The position numbers and the translations under genes are program-made. A stretch of DNA of 6,469 nt. Origin: Bacillota bacterium (GTDB lineage: Bacteria; Bacillota; Dethiobacteria; DTU022). Under the pieces are notes generated by a model. It ran no database searches and was not told the DNA's origin. It worked only from the letters and a program-made list of their open reading frames with translations. The DNA lies in assembly GCA_012510305.1 (NCBI GenBank), contig JAAZIE010000239.1:1-6469 (forward strand), read 5' to 3'. Below, one piece after another: positions 6,126 through 6,469 of this stretch (position 1 is the first letter of the stretch; every line of letters begins with the position of its first letter).

Positions 6126-6469
6126 TCAGCTGCCCGGCCCGGCGCCGCGCCGGCGAATAGAATCGCAGCCGCACCGGGGACAGCTCCCGCTGAAAACTCC
6201 GCTGAAAGCGCAGCTGCAGCATTCGTCGAGGGGGAAGTTGATCCCGCCGTAACCGATATCTGAAGCCGCCATGAGGCGCACTATTTCATCGAGCACCTCG
6301 GGGTTATGCCCGGGCGGCGCCTCCAGCTCCGCGTAGCTGATGTGGCCGCCGTGGCAGTAGCGATGAAAGCGCCCCTCAATGGCCATTTTATCGGCTGGCG
6401 CGGCGGTATGGCCGGCGGGCAGGTGAAAGGAATCCGTGTAACCGCCCTTGCCGGTAATTCCCGGGATGA
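6126..6469 (-). CDS. nrdD: Anaerobic (class III) ribonucleoside-triphosphate reductase, C-terminal end
   Basis: The frame is open from the window edge to a TGA at 6128-6126, giving 113 residues of the C-terminus of NrdD, the oxygen-sensitive glycyl-radical enzyme that makes deoxyribonucleotides from NTPs. Diagnostic stretches are GKGGYTDSFHLPAG (family GYYTNSFHVP), EGRFHRYCHGGHISYAEL, NPEVLDEIVRLMAASDIGYGGINFPLDEC and a zinc ribbon with two C-x2-C pairs (CCSC and CPRC). The protein should then run through a glycyl-radical motif (RVTGYL or RVCGYL) and some 15-25 more residues. Instead it reads CDSIRRRGAGPGS and stops. A glycine occurs at about the right distance from the arginines, but the Tyr-Leu after it and the tail are missing. 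Either this is a true variant or a frameshift lies near 6140-6165. The start and active-site cysteines are outside the window. Confidence 0.88.
   Translation of the reverse strand, partial: IPGITGKGGYTDSFHLPAGHTAAPADKMAIEGRFHRYCHGGHISYAELEAPPGHNPEVLDEIVRLMAASDIGYGGINFPLDECCSCAFSGVFSGSCPRCGCDSIRRRGAGPGS

Noticed and set aside
1..6469. CRISPR array, insertion sequence, tRNA, rRNA or defence genes
   Set aside because: No spaced direct repeats, transposase motifs, terminal inverted repeats or RNA gene sequences were seen on either strand; every long minus-strand frame is a known housekeeping or division-cluster family.

Overview
The window carries a compact, GC-rich run of genes, all on the minus strand. 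The order and sequences fit an anaerobic, high-GC Firmicute of the Desulfotomaculum/Pelotomaculum/Moorella type; this placement is inferred from gene order, a T-box leader, a DivIVA protein and an anaerobic (class III) ribonucleotide reductase. In the direction of transcription (right to left) the genes are: the 3' end of nrdD (6126-6469), a PgeF/YlmD laccase-domain protein (5264-6109), a single-pass HlyD-like membrane adaptor (4119-5261), a YggS/YlmE PLP-binding protein (3367-4050), a YggT/YlmG membrane protein (3079-3333, possibly from 3360), a 100-residue S4-domain protein related to the C-terminus of YlmH (2741-3043), DivIVA (2010-2663), an isoleucine T-box leader with its own promoter (about 1686-2013), and the 5' part of ileS (1-1685, cut by the window edge).

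This is a variant of the conserved ylm-divIVA-ileS cell-division neighbourhood of Gram-positive bacteria. Compared with the Bacillus order (ylmD-ylmE-sepF-ylmG-ylmH-divIVA-ileS), sepF is missing from its usual place between ylmE and ylmG, ylmH is reduced to a lone S4 domain, and a HlyD-like gene sits between ylmD and ylmE. Gaps from nrdD to divIVA are 2 to 77 nt, so these genes are probably co-transcribed. ileS then has its own sigma-A-like promoter, whose -35 box overlaps the divIVA stop codon, and is controlled by charging of tRNA-Ile through a T-box antitermination leader.

Several details need checking against raw reads. ileS has a one-base frameshift at a run of five A (1338-1343), after which the correct protein continues in another frame to the window edge. 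The nrdD C-terminus keeps its zinc-ribbon cysteines but lacks a recognisable RVTGYL-type glycyl-radical motif. The yggT start is ambiguous: a strong Shine-Dalgarno sequence precedes an AUC codon rather than a normal start. These may be real variation or single-base errors in the assembly.

I found no CRISPR array, insertion sequence, tRNA or rRNA, and no clear sign of an undescribed defence or mobile system. The most interesting points are the rearranged ylm cluster, the lone S4 protein and the glutamine/proline-rich tail of DivIVA.
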